Assembly: GCA_024867545.1 (NCBI GenBank)
Contig: JANFNE010000019.1
Location: 186,001 to 250,000, forward strand
DNA from: Phytopythium helicoides
Taxonomy: Eukaryota > Oomycota > Peronosporomycetes > Pythiales > Pythiaceae
Length of the DNA: 64,000 bases
Reading direction: 5' to 3'
Program-made: the position numbers and the translations under genes
The notes under the pieces: model-generated
What the model was told of the DNA's origin: nothing
The model's database searches: none
What the model saw: the letters and a program-made list of their open reading frames with translations, nothing else
Part shown: positions 1 to 12,400 of the stretch, one piece after another
How positions within the stretch are numbered: position 1 is the first letter of the stretch
How the letters are laid out: every line of letters begins with the position of its first letter

Positions 1-1251
1 CAGGATGCCGTGGCGGCGGATGGTGACGTCGCCGATCTTGTGCTCGAGCATGGGCCAGTCGGGCGTGACGCTCAACGTCTGGATCTCAAGCTTGCCGTCC
101 TTCTCGCGGAAGAGCACCGTGTCCTCCGACTTGGTGCCGGTCACCGACGGGTTCCACGCGTACGCCTGGTTCTTGCCCGTCACACGGTTGTCCAGCGACG
201 GCACGCCGACCCACTCGCGGCTGTTGTACCCCGCGCAGCCACCCTGGTGGTGCAGCTTCCACTCGCCGTCGAAGCCGCGCTCCGCGTACGCGTCCTGGAT
301 GGCCTTAAACACGGCGTTGGCCTTGGTGCCAGCCTTGGCCGTCTCGGCAAGCGCCACGGCCTCCACGTACGTCGCGGCCTCGTGGCGGCGCAGCAGGTCC
401 TCGGGGATTTGCGCACCGGGCGTCGTCGTGATGTACACGAGGCGCGTGGTCGACAGCACGAAACCGTGGCGCAGACCGCAGATGACTAGCATGGCCTTGT
501 TCTTGACGCGCTTGTTGGTCGGCAGCGGGTGGCGGTTCGCGTCAACGCGCTCATCGGCAGCCACGAGGATCAGCATGGGCGTCACGCCCACCTCGTACAG
601 CCGCGCCGACAGCATGCCCGCGATCTCCCACTCGGTCATGGCGGGCTTGACCTGGCGCGCGACGTCGCCCATGATCTTGCCGCAGTCGGCACCGAGCTTG
701 GCGTACGTGTCCATCTCGTACTCGGTGAACGTGGCGCGCAGCTCGCTCAGCGCCAGGTCCAGGGACTTGTCGGAGCAGTCCTCGGCGACCTTGTCGCTGT
801 TGGCAAGCGCCTTAGCCTTCTCGAGGTGCGGGCGCTCCTCGAACCATTCGTCCTCGACGACCGAGACCTCGTCCTGCAGGCCCTTGAGCTCCTCGTTTAG
901 CAGGCGGTGACCCTCGATGTGGTTGGTCAGAATCGCCACGCGCGACTGGTCCACGTACAGCGCGCCGACGCCGCCCTCGGTGCCGAGGTAGATGTAGTTG
1001 CGGCCGCCGTTGGTCAGCCACTGGAAGTTCATCGAGTAGCTGAGCACGATGGCGTCCAGGTCGCGCTTCTTGAGCAGCTCACGCCTGCCATAACGCACCA
1101 CGACAGTCGTGACACGAGTGAGCTTGCTATGCAAATTGCACCCACAACAGCAGCGAGTCACCACTCACAGCAGCACGAGCTTGGCGTGGAAGTCCTGCTT
1201 TCGCTTGGCGAAGTCGTGCTCGAAGGCGTCGTGGTACTTTTCCGAGTTCAT
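1..1251 (-). CDS. M24 (creatinase/aminopeptidase-fold) peptidase-like protein, 3' end cut by window edge
   Basis: Two exons: 1169-1251 (start ATG at 1249-1251) and 1-1084, joined across an 84 bp intron with GTGAGT donor and GGCAG acceptor. About 389 residues are visible. The first ~150 residues look like a creatinase N-terminal domain and the rest like the pita-bread M24 fold, with WKLHHQGGCAGYNSREW as the clearest family signature (residues ~300-316). The family hydrolyses Xaa-Pro bonds or creatine-type substrates with two metals. The usual paired metal-binding Asp residues are not obvious: the expected strand reads LRHGFVLSTTRLVYI. A structural but atypical or inactive member is therefore possible. 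The C-terminus (IRRHGIL at the window edge) resembles where family members end, so little is missing. The frame is also open upstream to 1443, but 1251 gives the more natural start. Confidence 0.75.
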
Positions 1252-2237
1252 CGTGCGGTGCTGGAGCTGGCGCGGGGCTTGGCTTGGCTTGGGGGCTGGC
1301 GGGTGAATTGCCGAATGCGCTGAGAGGCCGAGCGCGGAGCGGCGGGGGGCGAAACCCCCATGCACCAAGCAAGCAAGCAGCGGTGTTGTGGCGGCGCAGA
1401 GTTCCAGGAGCTCCCACAGCGCAACTTCCTGGACGGGCATCATAGTTTATGCGCGATAAGGAACTAGTTCTAGGCGCAAAGTTCCAGGCGTGGTCAATCA
1501 TCCCACTGTTTACGCTTCTTCAACTACATGGGCATGATGACAAGGGCTGGAAACCTCTACATACGATCAGATTGAAGTTTCAATTTTGTATTGAATCAAT
1601 TGGAAAAGTGACCTTGTAGACTTGATACAAACATCTAGTCCAGAACTAGATATTCGCCACTACCACTTCCCTCGACTGGAACTCCGCTCCAAAGCAGTTG
1701 AAGCGCTGCTTGGTGCCGAAGACACGCCCACCATCAGCATGCACGACTGCCGCGCAACTTCAGATCGCGCGGCTTGCTGATGAACCACGTTGCATGCAGA
1801 AGATCAAGTAGCGCGGCCACAGTCCCACGCACCCAAGCGGCCTCACTCATGGCTATCGATGGTCCACGGAAGCTGAGGACCATCGACGCGAGAGAGACCA
1901 GCGACACGACCGATCACTGCGTTCTGCGTCACAGCCGCAACCGTCCAGCAGCAGCGACGAGCTCCGAATGCAACACTACGCCCCCTTGAAGCGAGCAGCG
2001 ACGCGGGCTCTCGGAAGGCTCCTGCTCTGTCAGTCTCTTGTACACCTCATCAGGTCAACGTCTCGATTCCCTCGCGTCGCACTTGAAGAGACCTCGCATC
2101 AACTTGAGCCCGCAGTCTCTTTGCTGCATGCGCGCTGATACCTTGATACCGTGACTCGAGGCGGTTGTAGGTGCCGTGTCAGCCTCAGTGACTCGACTCC
2201 TACCTCTGTAAACGTAATGGACTTCTCAGCTCGATTC
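1252..2237. other. Intergenic region, no gene seen
   Basis: About 1 kb between the start of the M24-like gene and the 3' end of the next minus-strand gene. It must contain the M24 promoter. Short open frames are present on both strands but none has splice logic, composition or similarity that I recognise. No repeats stand out. Confidence 0.5.
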
Positions 2238-3801
2238 CTACCCCAAGAGAGCCACTGCGGACATGAGCGAAGTGATGGCGACTCTTTCTTCGTCTCCTTC
2301 GTCTTGAGAGGAGGTGAGGACTGGCAGAAAACTCCCGAGAAGTGCTAGTTCGGGCAGCACATTCATCCATCGACTCGCTTCAGTGAGCAGGAATGCCAGA
2401 ATGGCGTGGAGATCTAATGGCGAGCTGCCAAAACCACAAAAGGTCGATGTCAGTTGGTTTCTTGCTACCAGTGCAGCCCAAACAACTGTGAAAATCGCAC
2501 ACGACCAGCTCTTCCGGTGTTGGCCACTTGACTGCGCTACAATCTCCCGGGACTTCGTGGTGCATTTCATAAGCTCTTCTCTGCTGCTCGTAGTACTTGG
2601 CTGGAGCCTGGCGAAGCTTTCGGCACACGATCACTAGCCGCTGGAGCTTCTCGGACGGGGTGCGGCAGCTGGTGTACAAGCTGCTAAGCAGGTACAGCGC
2701 ATCCTCGTACGACGCTAGTGCTGCATCACGCTGTTGTTGTCGCTGAAGATTGGCTCTTTCTTCTCCACTGCTGTTAGCAATCTCCTCGATACCCGCGCCT
2801 GAATTGGTCGCTCCCGGCTGCTTGCTTGGTCTAATTGCCTCGCCGTCAACTGGAAATTCTCCGTCCAACCGCAGCACGGGTCGAACGCCAAAGTGTGACG
2901 GATGCCGAAGGTGAACACATCCTGTCACCAATGCATCTTGACAGCGAAACATCTGGGCCAAATACCAGTACAAGTCTCTCCGAAAGAAGTCGAAACACGC
3001 GTCCAAGACAACACGCTGCAACAGATGCACCAAGTTTTCGCCAGCTGAAGTCGATGCGTGGCACAGCAATGGGTGCTTGTGAAGTAGAACTTGTGCCGTG
3101 ATGGAGGCAAACTGCGATAGATCTGCCACCATTAGCGGAAAACGGCTCGTCACGCGTAGTTCTGTCTCCTTCCGATCAGAAAGCGTGTGGTACGCACGGA
3201 GGCTCTCACAGGAGCGCACTTTCAGCGCGATGTTGCACCCGCGACGCAATGAGTTGACGATATGGCACGGCTGCGGTGGTAATGCTGATGGGTTGTCCAG
3301 TGCGAACACCGCGTGCAAGTGGCGCGACAGAAGAGCTTCAACCCGTGGATCTGACTTCTCTTTCACTTTTGCCAGCTCGCCGTCGAATTCGCCGTCCAAA
3401 GCACGCATAGCTGGATCCGACTCACTCGGAAGTTGATCCTTCAGCTCCGTGTTCCCACAAGCTCCAGCAATCGCAAGCAGAGCCGCCAAATCCCTGCTGT
3501 CCTCACTCTTGAGCTGGAGCTCTCTGGCGCTCGCTTCCATCATGAACTCCAACTTGGTCAATACCCTGGCCACCTCCTTCTCTGGGCTGTAGCTGATAGG
3601 GAACTCGGCTCGCAGCGCAAGCAAACGCACTTGGAGCTCGCGACAGAGCTCCAGCAAAGGCGTCGACACGGATCGGAAGGGCCTGGCACGCGCAATCTCC
3701 GCGCCTCTGCTCATGTGCAAAACTTGCAAGTACTTCACGGTGGGTTCGCTATCTTTTTCCGACTTGCCGCAAGCAAGAAGCTTGCTGGTGCGCACCCCCA
3801 T
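2238..3801 (-). CDS. Diverged VPS9-like protein A (paralogue of the gene at 5902-7533)
   Basis: Two exons: 2501-3801 and 2238-2424, with a 76 bp intron (GTGCGA donor, GGCAG acceptor), giving 495 residues. The splice was chosen because it aligns WPTPEELVV/SPLDLHAILAFL with WPGPADLDI/SSSADVRAILAFL of the paralogue. A helical N-terminal half precedes a conserved block (AQVLLHKHPLL; VLRLDGE), then CRTPSEKLQRLVIVCRKL, which resembles the (P/S)xEKLxxxxxCxxI core of VPS9 domains. The last exon supplies the ADDLLPILxYxL-equivalent helix. VPS9 domains activate Rab5-type GTPases. Catalytic Asp and Tyr are not clearly conserved, so GEF activity is uncertain. It runs the same way as the ABC1 gene, 266 bp downstream of that gene's stop. 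Confidence 0.6.
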
Positions 3802-4067
3802 GACGAAACGATAATGAGCTCACGCTTTCGTGTGCCACCAGGAGATCTGTCGGGATCATCCGCGGGCACGAGCTGGGGTCATCAGGGATGCCAGAAAAAA
3901 TATATGTACACCGGGCCTTTGGGTGATATGTGAGAGGTGAGTAGAGTCCCAAGTCCCACAACTAGCAAAGCGGGCAACCTGTGGTTTCGTGTGGTCTATG
4001 AACGAATTAGTTCGACAAAATTTTCCGCCACCACGGCTCGGTCTATCTACATAACGCGGCGCCTAGC

Positions 4068-5748
4068 TCACAGCACACCCTCGTCCTCCAAGACTTTCTT
4101 GGCAATGTGCTTCCAGCTCTGCGCGTGCGAAAACTTGTAGTGCAGGAGATAGCTGAATCCGCGTAACATGAGCGACGTGCGGAAAGCCATCACGTAGTCG
4201 TCTGGCATGTACGTGATCCGGTCAATGCTGTCATGGAAAACGAGTCGCCGTTAGTTGCCTATCAAAAGCACCCCACCTTCGCTCCACGTACGTTTGCAAG
4301 TGCTCCACAAAGAGCTGCGCCATCATGCCTTCGGTTACCACGCGGTCGTCGTTGTCGATCATGAGGCGCGCCTGCTTCTCGAGGTAGTACGGGTTCATGT
4401 TTTCCGTGCGCACCCCCATGTCCTGAGTCAGCACTCGGATGATGTCGTCGCGTGTCCCGTCGGCGAGCGCCACGATGAGCTTGGCCAGGTTCAGGCGATG
4501 CTCGCGACTGATATGCTTCACCTGCCCGTAGTCGATGAGGCCCAATCGACCATCCTCGAGCAGGAGAATGTTGCCAGGATGCGGGTCCCCGTTGAACGAC
4601 CCATCAACAAAGATCTCGTGTCCGTGCACGTCCATGATGAGCTGCAGGATCGACGGGATGTTGAGCAGCTGATGCTGCTGCTCTTTCGGCCACTGCTTTG
4701 GCGCGAACCAGCCCAGCGAGTAGTCGTACGCCCATCGGCCGACCTGCTTGACCGCACGCTTTGCGGCAAGGTTGATTGCGTATATTTGTAGCTGCAGCGC
4801 ACCCGGGCCCGACTCAATGTCGAGCCCGAGGCGCTCGCGCTCCTCGTCAATGCGCTTTTGCTCGAGCTTGAGCTGGTCGACTGTCACTCCTCGGTCCGCC
4901 GCGATGGCTTCGAAGTGGTCTTGGATGCCGTCGAGCAGCTTGCGGCCGCGCAGAAACTCCATCACGAGCACCTCCTTCGTGCACAGCTCGAGCTTGGGTT
5001 CGGGCACCGCGACCTTACTCGCGTACGGGCTCTTGGCGAGGTTGGCGCGGATGAGCTCGAGGTTGCGGCCCTCCTCCAGGTAGTCGAACTCGGTCATGAA
5101 CTGCTTCTCGACCTCGTAGAGGTACGGCAGGTGCTCGGGCTGGAAGAAGCGGCAGAAGTCCTGGATGGTCTTGATGTCCCAGCGGAAGAAGGTCTCTGCG
5201 TCCGGGTGCTGCACCTTGACAGCGACCTCCTGCCCGGAGCCCTTGAGCGTGGCGCGGTGCGCCTGGCCGATGGACGCGGCGCCGAGCGGCTTGGGGTCGA
5301 TGGAGTCGAAGATGTCGGCCGCGGGGCGGCCGTAGGAGCGCTCGATGATGTCCACGATCTCCTCGAGGGGCTTGGCCGGCGCGTCGTCCTGCAGCTTGGC
5401 GGCGCGCGAGAGGTAGGGCTCGGCCAGCACGTCGGGCCGCGTGGAGCCGACCTGCGCGAGTTTGATGTAGAACCCCTTGAGCTCCAGCACGATGTCGAAG
5501 ACCTGCGGCGCGTACTTTTCGTGCAGCAGCGCGTACTGCGCGTCCTGCTCGGCGTCCGAGAGCCCGCGGCGCTCCATGAGCAGCTGCGCCGCGCGGTAGT
5601 GCACGTAGATGGGGAAGGCCTTGCGCCAGAAGTACAGCGACCGGTGGAAGCCCTCGTCCGAGTGCGCCGCGTACGCCACGCCGCCCGACGCCGCGGCCGT
5701 CGACGCCAGCAGCAGCCGCGCGCCGTTGCGCAGCACCAGCGTCGCCAT
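4068..5748 (-). CDS. ABC1/ADCK (UbiB-family) atypical kinase
   Basis: Two exons: 4277-5748 and 4068-4227, with a 49 bp intron, giving 543 residues. UbiB-family proteins act in mitochondria or plastids and are tied to coenzyme Q and lipid metabolism through an atypical kinase fold. Visible motifs in order: YIKLAQVGSTRPD in place of the usual KxGQ motif (residues ~93-105), PLGAASIGQAHRA (Ala-rich loop), EVAVKVQHPD (ATP-binding Lys), EFDYLEEGRN (ExD), VMEFLRGRKL, DPHPGNILL (catalytic Asp/Asn) and LIDYGQVKHI (DYG for DFG). The N-terminus (hydrophobic, Ala/Arg rich) could be a mitochondrial presequence or short membrane anchor. A ~45-residue insertion lies between VMEFLRG and DPHPGN. The gene is divergent from VPS9-like B across 153 bp. 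Confidence 0.93.
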
Positions 5749-5901
5749 CGTTCGGCGGCTTTCGCGGTCGATGACGGGTGCGATCGGAGTATTCGGATAA
5801 TAACCTACCCGGTAGTCATTTATAATGTCCCGATGTACCGGTATTCTGTACCCATGTATGGCTTCCCAATATTGCGAAGCCGCACTTTCTCGCTTCTCGC
5901 C
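5749..5901. promoter_or_regulatory. Divergent intergenic promoter region (ABC1 kinase / VPS9-like B)
   Basis: Only 153 bp separates the two start codons, so both promoters must lie here. The stretch at about 5815-5870 contains repeated GTACC/ATGTACC-type words. If the plus-strand gene starts at an upstream in-frame ATG (5835 or 5856), the promoter is shorter still. No experimental element is assignable. Confidence 0.45.
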
Positions 5902-7533
5902 ATGGCGCTGCTGCTGCTCGCGACGGAGCGGCGCGCGGCCGCTCTGCTGCTCGACGCGGCGCTCGCTCGCCCGCCCGCCGTCTCCTCGTTGCCAGCGGAG
6001 CCCCCGCGCGACTCGGCGGCCAAAGACGCGCAGTTCCTGGCGCGCAAGGCGGCGGTGGCGGCGCTCTCTCGCGCGCGGCTGTCGCGCGTCACCTCGCGGC
6101 TCGCGGCGCTCGTGCCCGAGCTGCAGGCGCGGCTCAGCGCCGAAGAGGGCGGTGACGGGACGGCTGCGGGAGAGATCGGGATGGACGAGCCCCCGCAGTC
6201 GGCCGCGCAGATGCTCGCCAAGCTGCAGTTCGTGGGGGAGGCGGGGGAAAGGGAGCTCCGGAGGAGCTGCGAGGACAGCGAGGAGGAGGAGGACGCGGTC
6301 GACTGGACCACGCTGCTTTCTATCGTCTACAGCACCAGCGGAGACGGCGGCGAGAAGCTCGAGCTGTGGGAGCGCGACGCGGAGGCGAAGAAGCTGGACG
6401 ACGAGCTGGACACCTTGCTAGCTGGTGGAGAGAATCTGGAGCTTGAAACGGTGGTCTCGCGCCACTTGCTCTCGGTGATCAAGGCCCAAGCCACGACAAA
6501 CCCCTCTCAGCACTCGCTCAACCAGCTGCTACGAGATTTCCGCTCGGTGTTGACCACGTGCTATGAACCTTTTGGATCAGTAAATGGTCCGCGATCGCCC
6601 GAGCTCAGCGCGTCGTGGGCTATACGAGCGACGTGTGCACTGCCGCTGATAGCCACGGACGTCGTGCAGTTTGCTGGTCTACAGGCGCAAGTGCTACTTC
6701 ACAAGCACCCTTTGCTGCGCCAAATCGAAGTCAAGTCGGCGGGTGGGGATGTGTTGTCCGTTGTTCGACGCGTCGTGCTTGACATTTACTTCGACGAGCT
6801 CCAGCCAACGCTTCATGCAACGTTCGCAGCAGCGTTTCAACGAGAAGACACTTTTGTGGGCGACTTGGCCTACTGGTCACGCGCTCGACCTCCTTCATTT
6901 TTCAATGTCCGGCTCGTGCTCCGACTTGATGGCGTGGAACTTACAAGCGACAGAGATGCTACGGAGCAAAGGGTCGAGGAAGTAAATGCCAGCGACGAAG
7001 AAGATGTCGCCAACAGCTTTGAAAGAGAGCGAGAGGAATGGCGTCGGGAACGGGATCCAGCGCTGGCTGCATTCTCAGATGCATTTTACTGGCTCAATAG
7101 CATGCCGACAAGTTGCCGCGCGCCATCGGAGAAGCTCCTGCGCCTAGTGCGCGCGTGTGATGAAGTCAGGGAAGCCCCGCTTCGATACTATAGAAATCTT
7201 CAAAATGCTGATCCGGGACGCGCTCAATCCTGGCCTGGGCCAGCAGACCTCGACATGTAAGTTGCATTCATTTCAATACTGCCGACTGATTCCTTCGTGA
7301 TGACTAAGCCTTGAGTGAGTAGCTCCTCCGCAGATGTACGCGCTATCCTCGCTTTTCTCCTGAGTGGAGCAACCAACATTAGCGCGCACGCGTTTTCACA
7401 TTTAGCGCTGCTCGGGTGTTTTTTGCCGGCGCTGGTCGTGTCCGGAGATGGGCAGCAAGAGCGCAATGCTGTCGCGGCACTCGTATCGGCTACAACGCTC
7501 TTGATTGAAAAGTCGACAGCAAACCCCACTTGA
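5902..7533 (+). CDS. Diverged VPS9-like protein B
   Basis: Two exons: 5902-7256 and 7320-7533, 63 bp intron, 522 residues. It shares AQVLLHKHPLL, VVLDxxFD, RLVLRLDG and CRAPSEKLLRLVRAC with the paralogue at 2238-3801. The final exon gives DVRAILAFLLSGATN, then SHLALLGCFLPAL. The CRAPSEKL-plus-terminal-helix pattern resembles a VPS9 (Rab5 GEF) core, but the domain is diverged and the call rests on motif order. The N-terminal 80 residues are Ala/Leu/Arg rich and could be a targeting sequence; in-frame ATGs at 5835 and 5856 would lengthen it. Acidic and charged linkers (SEEEEDAVD; EREREEWRRERDP) separate the blocks. The intron acceptor (TGAG/T at 7318-7319) is weak in pyrimidines but is the only one that restores the conserved frame. 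Confidence 0.6.
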
Positions 7534-7654
7534 CATCCAATCGAACCGTGTGAAATCATGTAACCTGGGCTACTTCAGCAAAATATCACTTTGAGTCGTT
7601 TTTAGCGTGGAATGCCCGACTCCTCGCGCTGCGTGATATTCAACTGCCGCATAT

Positions 7655-9435
7655 ATGACGATGGCTCGATCTCGCCATGCTGCTGCACTCAGCGTCGTTG
7701 GGTTTGTCCTTGGCTGCTCTGTGCTCTGGCCATGTGCTTTGAGCGCATCTGTGGTAAGCCGGCGCTGCCGCGTTCCTCTAAGGCCTAAGCACTCGTCACT
7801 AACTCAATCGCTAGAGTTCGACTGTGTACTTCCGAAGACAGCAGCACGGACCTATCATTGCATGGGACAATCGAGATAACTCGCAGATTGAGCTCCAAGA
7901 CTCAGACAAGTACTCGCGCTTTGTTGGCTTGGCCATGCATCGCCCAAGCCGTCGCGTGTATTGGAGCGATAGTCGGACCATCAAAAGCGCATCGCTTGAC
8001 TCCTCTGGCTCGGCAAATGTTGATATGCACGTGCTCCTGGGAGGCCTGGCTCGCATTACGTGGATTGGCACCAACTTTGGCAAGTCGCTCGCACCACGAC
8101 ATTTGGCGGAGGATGACGCTCTTCAGCTCACAGTCAAGGGAATCCGGTGCACAAGCATCCAGCTTCACACACCTGAACGTGTCGAGTGCCTTGTCGCCAT
8201 TCCGGACCGAGTCCCTTTCACACCAGCATCACTGACCCCGATGCCGTCGTCTGTCATCACAGAAAGCGACTGCACCATTCGAACTGCTCACGGCTTCATG
8301 ACTGGAAGCACTGCTAGCTACTACGAGATGATCGCAGACGGATATCCTTCTCCGCTCGTCGAAAGGATCGAGATCGACACCACTTACGTTCTCCCACATG
8401 CTTTGGCAGTTGACAACTCTGATGCAGCGACGAGTCAACCGCAGTGGCTTTATTGGTCCAACTCGGCGGATGGGCGTATCTACAGGAATTGTTTAGATTC
8501 AACAGCTATCGAGGTGCTTCAGCAGATGGCCTGGGGCGTTCGAGGTCTTGCGGTCGCCTCATGGGCTAGAAGCGATCGTGAAGGCGTTAGCACAACTGTG
8601 TTTTATTCTCAAGAAGGTGTGGGCACTATCTCTGAATTGCTGCTCAGTCAAAAGGCTCCAGCAGCTCCCATCGCTACGCCAGTCCGAAGCCCTTTGCTTC
8701 GAGGTCTTCATAGCCCTCGCGGACTCGCGTTGCGAGCAGCTGCGACCTCGTCACCGGCGACATCCAAGCCTGAGATGACTCTTTTCTTTACCGAGAAGAC
8801 TGGGCGTATCTACGAAGTGCTGCTGAACCACAAAACTGGCAGTGGCCTTCTCGCAGGATTGCACACATTACTTCCGGGTGACGATACAATCAAACCTGAG
8901 TCGACTCAAGTGGCTAACGTCCAGCGAATCCTGACACTCCCGACAAGTACTCGACTCGACGGGATCGCTGTCGACTCCAAGTAAGCTGCTGACTGGATAT
9001 TTCGCTTTTCCTCTATTGCTTACGATTTGGGGTGGTCGATAGGTACATTTACTGGTGCGAAACAAATGCCAATGTGCTTGCTCGCGCAGCACTCGGTATC
9101 TATCAGCGACAGGTTCTTGCCGGCGGCACTGCTGACTCGATGCTCAGGTCCAAACCAGCGCTAGAATCTTGCGAGTATTTGCATTCTTTAACTAACAAAC
9201 TCTTTACACCAGTTGGCCACGCAGTGTCGCCCTTGTATCAAACGATGCCAATGCCAACTCAGCCAACAACGGGATCATCTTCTCGGAGTATCTAGGTCGG
9301 ATCTCAGCAGGAGCGTCTCAAATCCTCGTTGTCAACGAACTGCACGCTGCAAGCCTGATCTATCTCGATCACCAAATCCAAGCGTCCGGAGTCGGAAGAG
9401 ACGATGCTCACAGACACGTCTACGCGCTAGAGTAA
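7655..9435 (+). CDS. Secreted YWTD/NHL-type beta-propeller protein
   Basis: Four exons: 7655-7753, 7815-8980, 9043-9147 and 9213-9435, with introns of 61, 62 and 65 bp, totalling 530 residues; every junction keeps frame. Exon 1 is almost exactly a signal peptide (Arg/His start, then a VVGFVLGCSVL hydrophobic core, ending near ALSASV). The body repeats propeller-blade words: RVYWSDSRTIKSASLD, WLYWSNSADGRIYRN, LFFTEKTGRIYEVLL, KYIYWCETNANVLARAAL, GIIFSEYLGRIS and ASLIYLDHQIQAS. These resemble LDL-receptor class B (YWTD) repeats, which bind extracellular ligands. No membrane helix follows, so the product is probably secreted or vacuolar. Its last 9 bases overlap the EDRF1 gene on the other strand. 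Ligand unknown. Confidence 0.75.
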
Positions 9436-12400
9436 ATACATGGCACGGAGAGTCCCCATGATAGGCACAATACTTCCACCGGCGCTGTATCCATCGTAGT
9501 AAATGACCTCTTTGTACATGCGCTTGAACATGTCCAGCTTCTTGCCTTTCACATACGCGTTACCGGCTGACTGACCGCTACTAGTCGTACTGCGTCGGAT
9601 GAGTTGGTGTAGCAGCATCTTGACCTTGGCAATCACATCTCGAGCAAGCGCCGCCATCGCTTGAGCATCCGGGCTGTCCACTCCAATTGATGTCCGAGAA
9701 AATGCCTCGTACGTGTTGAGCAGGAAGAGTAGCGCGTGCTCGATGTCTTCGATGCGGCCGCCCATGGCGTACAAGTCAGCGAGCTCTTGGTGGATCAAAA
9801 TAAATGTTTGTCCCACTTCTTTCTTGCCAAAGTAGTCAAGCGATTTCTCGTAGTGGCGGCGTGCAATCTCCATCCGATTTTTCAGCGTCGAGCTAGCAGG
9901 TGGTGCTGAAGACGACGACGACGAGGTTGATGCCACCGACTTGAGCTCACGTGCGATCAAACGGTTGTAAAAAGACGCAATTTGGTAGTGCGTTGATGCC
10001 GCCTGCTTGGCATCGCCCAGTTCGTTGTAAAGGATCAACGCGCGGTCAAACGTTCGAAGGATCTCGTTTTCGCGAGTCTTGTCGCTCGTTGTCGATGCTG
10101 CCATGTCGACAGCCCAGACCAAATACGTGAGAGCGAGCTCGCCCTTCACTTTGTCTCGTAGCTCGACCTCCGCCTTGGTCTGCTTTAGGCGATGGAGCGC
10201 ATCGGAACAAAGTTGGATAGCAGTGGAGTAATGCGTCTCTCTCGAATCTTGATCCTTTCCGCGAGCGAGAATCTTGTGCAGATGTGACATATTGGCATAA
10301 AGCAGTGCTACGTTGACTCCATCTGATGCGAAATAGATAAACGTTAGTTGAACATATATCTATGGCAATCAATCATGTTGGCTCCAGTTCATACCTTCAA
10401 TATCGCTAAAGATCCGAGCCCCTCGTTCAAACCATTTGAATGCAGCCTGGTAGTCCTGGCGTTGACCCGAGAAGTACTTGCCAAGCTCGTTGCTCGCATT
10501 GCCCAACTTTTTCATGAGTAAGCTGTACAAAGCAACATGTCGTTAGCTACCTCATCACAGCTAAAATGATCATAGTCTAAAACAGCACGTACAAGTACAG
10601 CTCCGAGTCGACCGAAGGCGTCATCGAACGCAAATACGCGAGAAAAGCAAGCGTAAGAAGACGCTCGCAGTCATCGTCAGTTCCTGATATTCCTTGAAAG
10701 ATTTCGTCTTCGCCTGTTGTGGCGCTAGCGATCCACGCGCTTCTTGAGGACTTATCTTCCCATGGTTGGAAAGCATCGCGCCTCTCGCCTGAAATGATGC
10801 GGTACATCCCAGTCAGGTGATTCGCGATCGCTGTTGGGACGTGCGTCGCCATATCGCCAATTCGCTCTAGCAAAAAGCACCGCAAATCTGCACCCGACGA
10901 GCACACAGTCATTCTCTCTGGAGACGAAGGCCGACCGGCGACACCATCAAAATCCAGCTCATCCAGCAACTGCTCAATAGTGGTATGACGCAGCTCAGGC
11001 GTCTCGGTAACTCCTGCATTCATGTCAATTTGCTGAACATGATCTGGGATGGCACTGATTGGAAGGAATCTGCACGCTTCGAGCATTGCATCGACCGCAT
11101 TCAGCCACATTTGTTGTTCCGAAAGAGTGGAAGATTGCTCGAGACACACAGAACTGAACTTTAGCTTCAGCCGACTCAGCTCTTCGTTCATGAAGCAGCT
11201 CATATCATCCTCGTCCTCGTCCTCGTCCTCTTCGACCTCTTCGTCCGCCTTGTCAGTTCCAACAGGAAGAGAGTCTATGCTATCAACCGAGTCTTTGTGT
11301 GCCAGGGCAGACGGAGTTTTCTTGGGTGGCACGCACGCTTCGAACGATATGATACTGTCTAGTAGATGTTCTTTCGCGTGTTGCAGCGCCTCCACTGCAT
11401 GATCATTATCATTGTCGTGGTCATTTTCGGAGAGCCCGTTGGTACCTTCCCGTCCATGCATCTGCTCACACTCTCGAATGTACGTGTCGGCTAATTGTTC
11501 ACTCACTGAGGCGCAGATCGAGCTGTGCGAAGTACCGCCAGCTTGAGCAATCTCTGCAAGTAGATTCATGCATGTGCTCAGAAGATCGCGCTGACGCTGT
11601 TGCAACTGCTTCTGGAGCCGAGGAGACCCACTTGCTAACGATTGGATCAGTCGCGATGCTCGAGCAGCGAAACGGTAGCACAGCATTGCCATCATGTACT
11701 TCCACTTGAGCTGCTTACCCTGGGACAACACGTTCACATCGTACAGTCGCAACGAGCTCTCTCCTTCTTTCGATACAACCAGTACGTTCCATTGGGTCGA
11801 GAGCAATTTTCTTGCAGAAACTTGAGCAGCATTGAAGCATTCATGCTCACATCCTGAACGTCAAACAGCGCACGACCTGTGTCCGACATATACGGAATGT
11901 TGCGGGTCTCAACCAGCTTGTATCCACGCACCAGACCCTTAGAGTGCATGCAGATGGCAAGCTCCGGGATATTGGCGATCACGTTATCGAGGTAGTAATC
12001 CAAAACTGTGCATAGCGAAAGCTCCTGATCCATGTCATGAAGTCGCAGCGACACCGCTGGATGGTCGGGGTTACTAAACAACAGTACTTGGCTGCCAAGA
12101 ATCTGCGGCAAAAAGTTCAACTTGTCAGAAACCGAGCAAAAGCGGGGTAGGACAGCTCGGTCTACTGCTTACCATCTTCAGATCATGAAACTTCCACTTG
12201 AGTACGCGCTGGAACGTCGGGAAGTCGTACGATGCTGGCGATGCCCAAGCTGCAGCTGCTGCCGCTGACTCTTCTGAGGCATATTGGCCAGCAGGCGGAA
12301 ATGGGCGTGGCATTCCCGGGTTCATCGCATTGGCAAAAGCCCTTGCGGCTGCAGCTTCTTCCTGCTCTTGGGTAGTATCAGCGAACTGCTGTCTTAGATT

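Noticed and set aside
1774..1989. Short plus-strand open frame in the intergenic region
   Set aside because: No signal peptide, domain or conserved neighbour.
4858..5901. Long plus-strand open frame continuous with VPS9-like B
   Set aside because: It is antisense to the well-supported ABC1 kinase; only the part from about 5902 shows conserved motifs.
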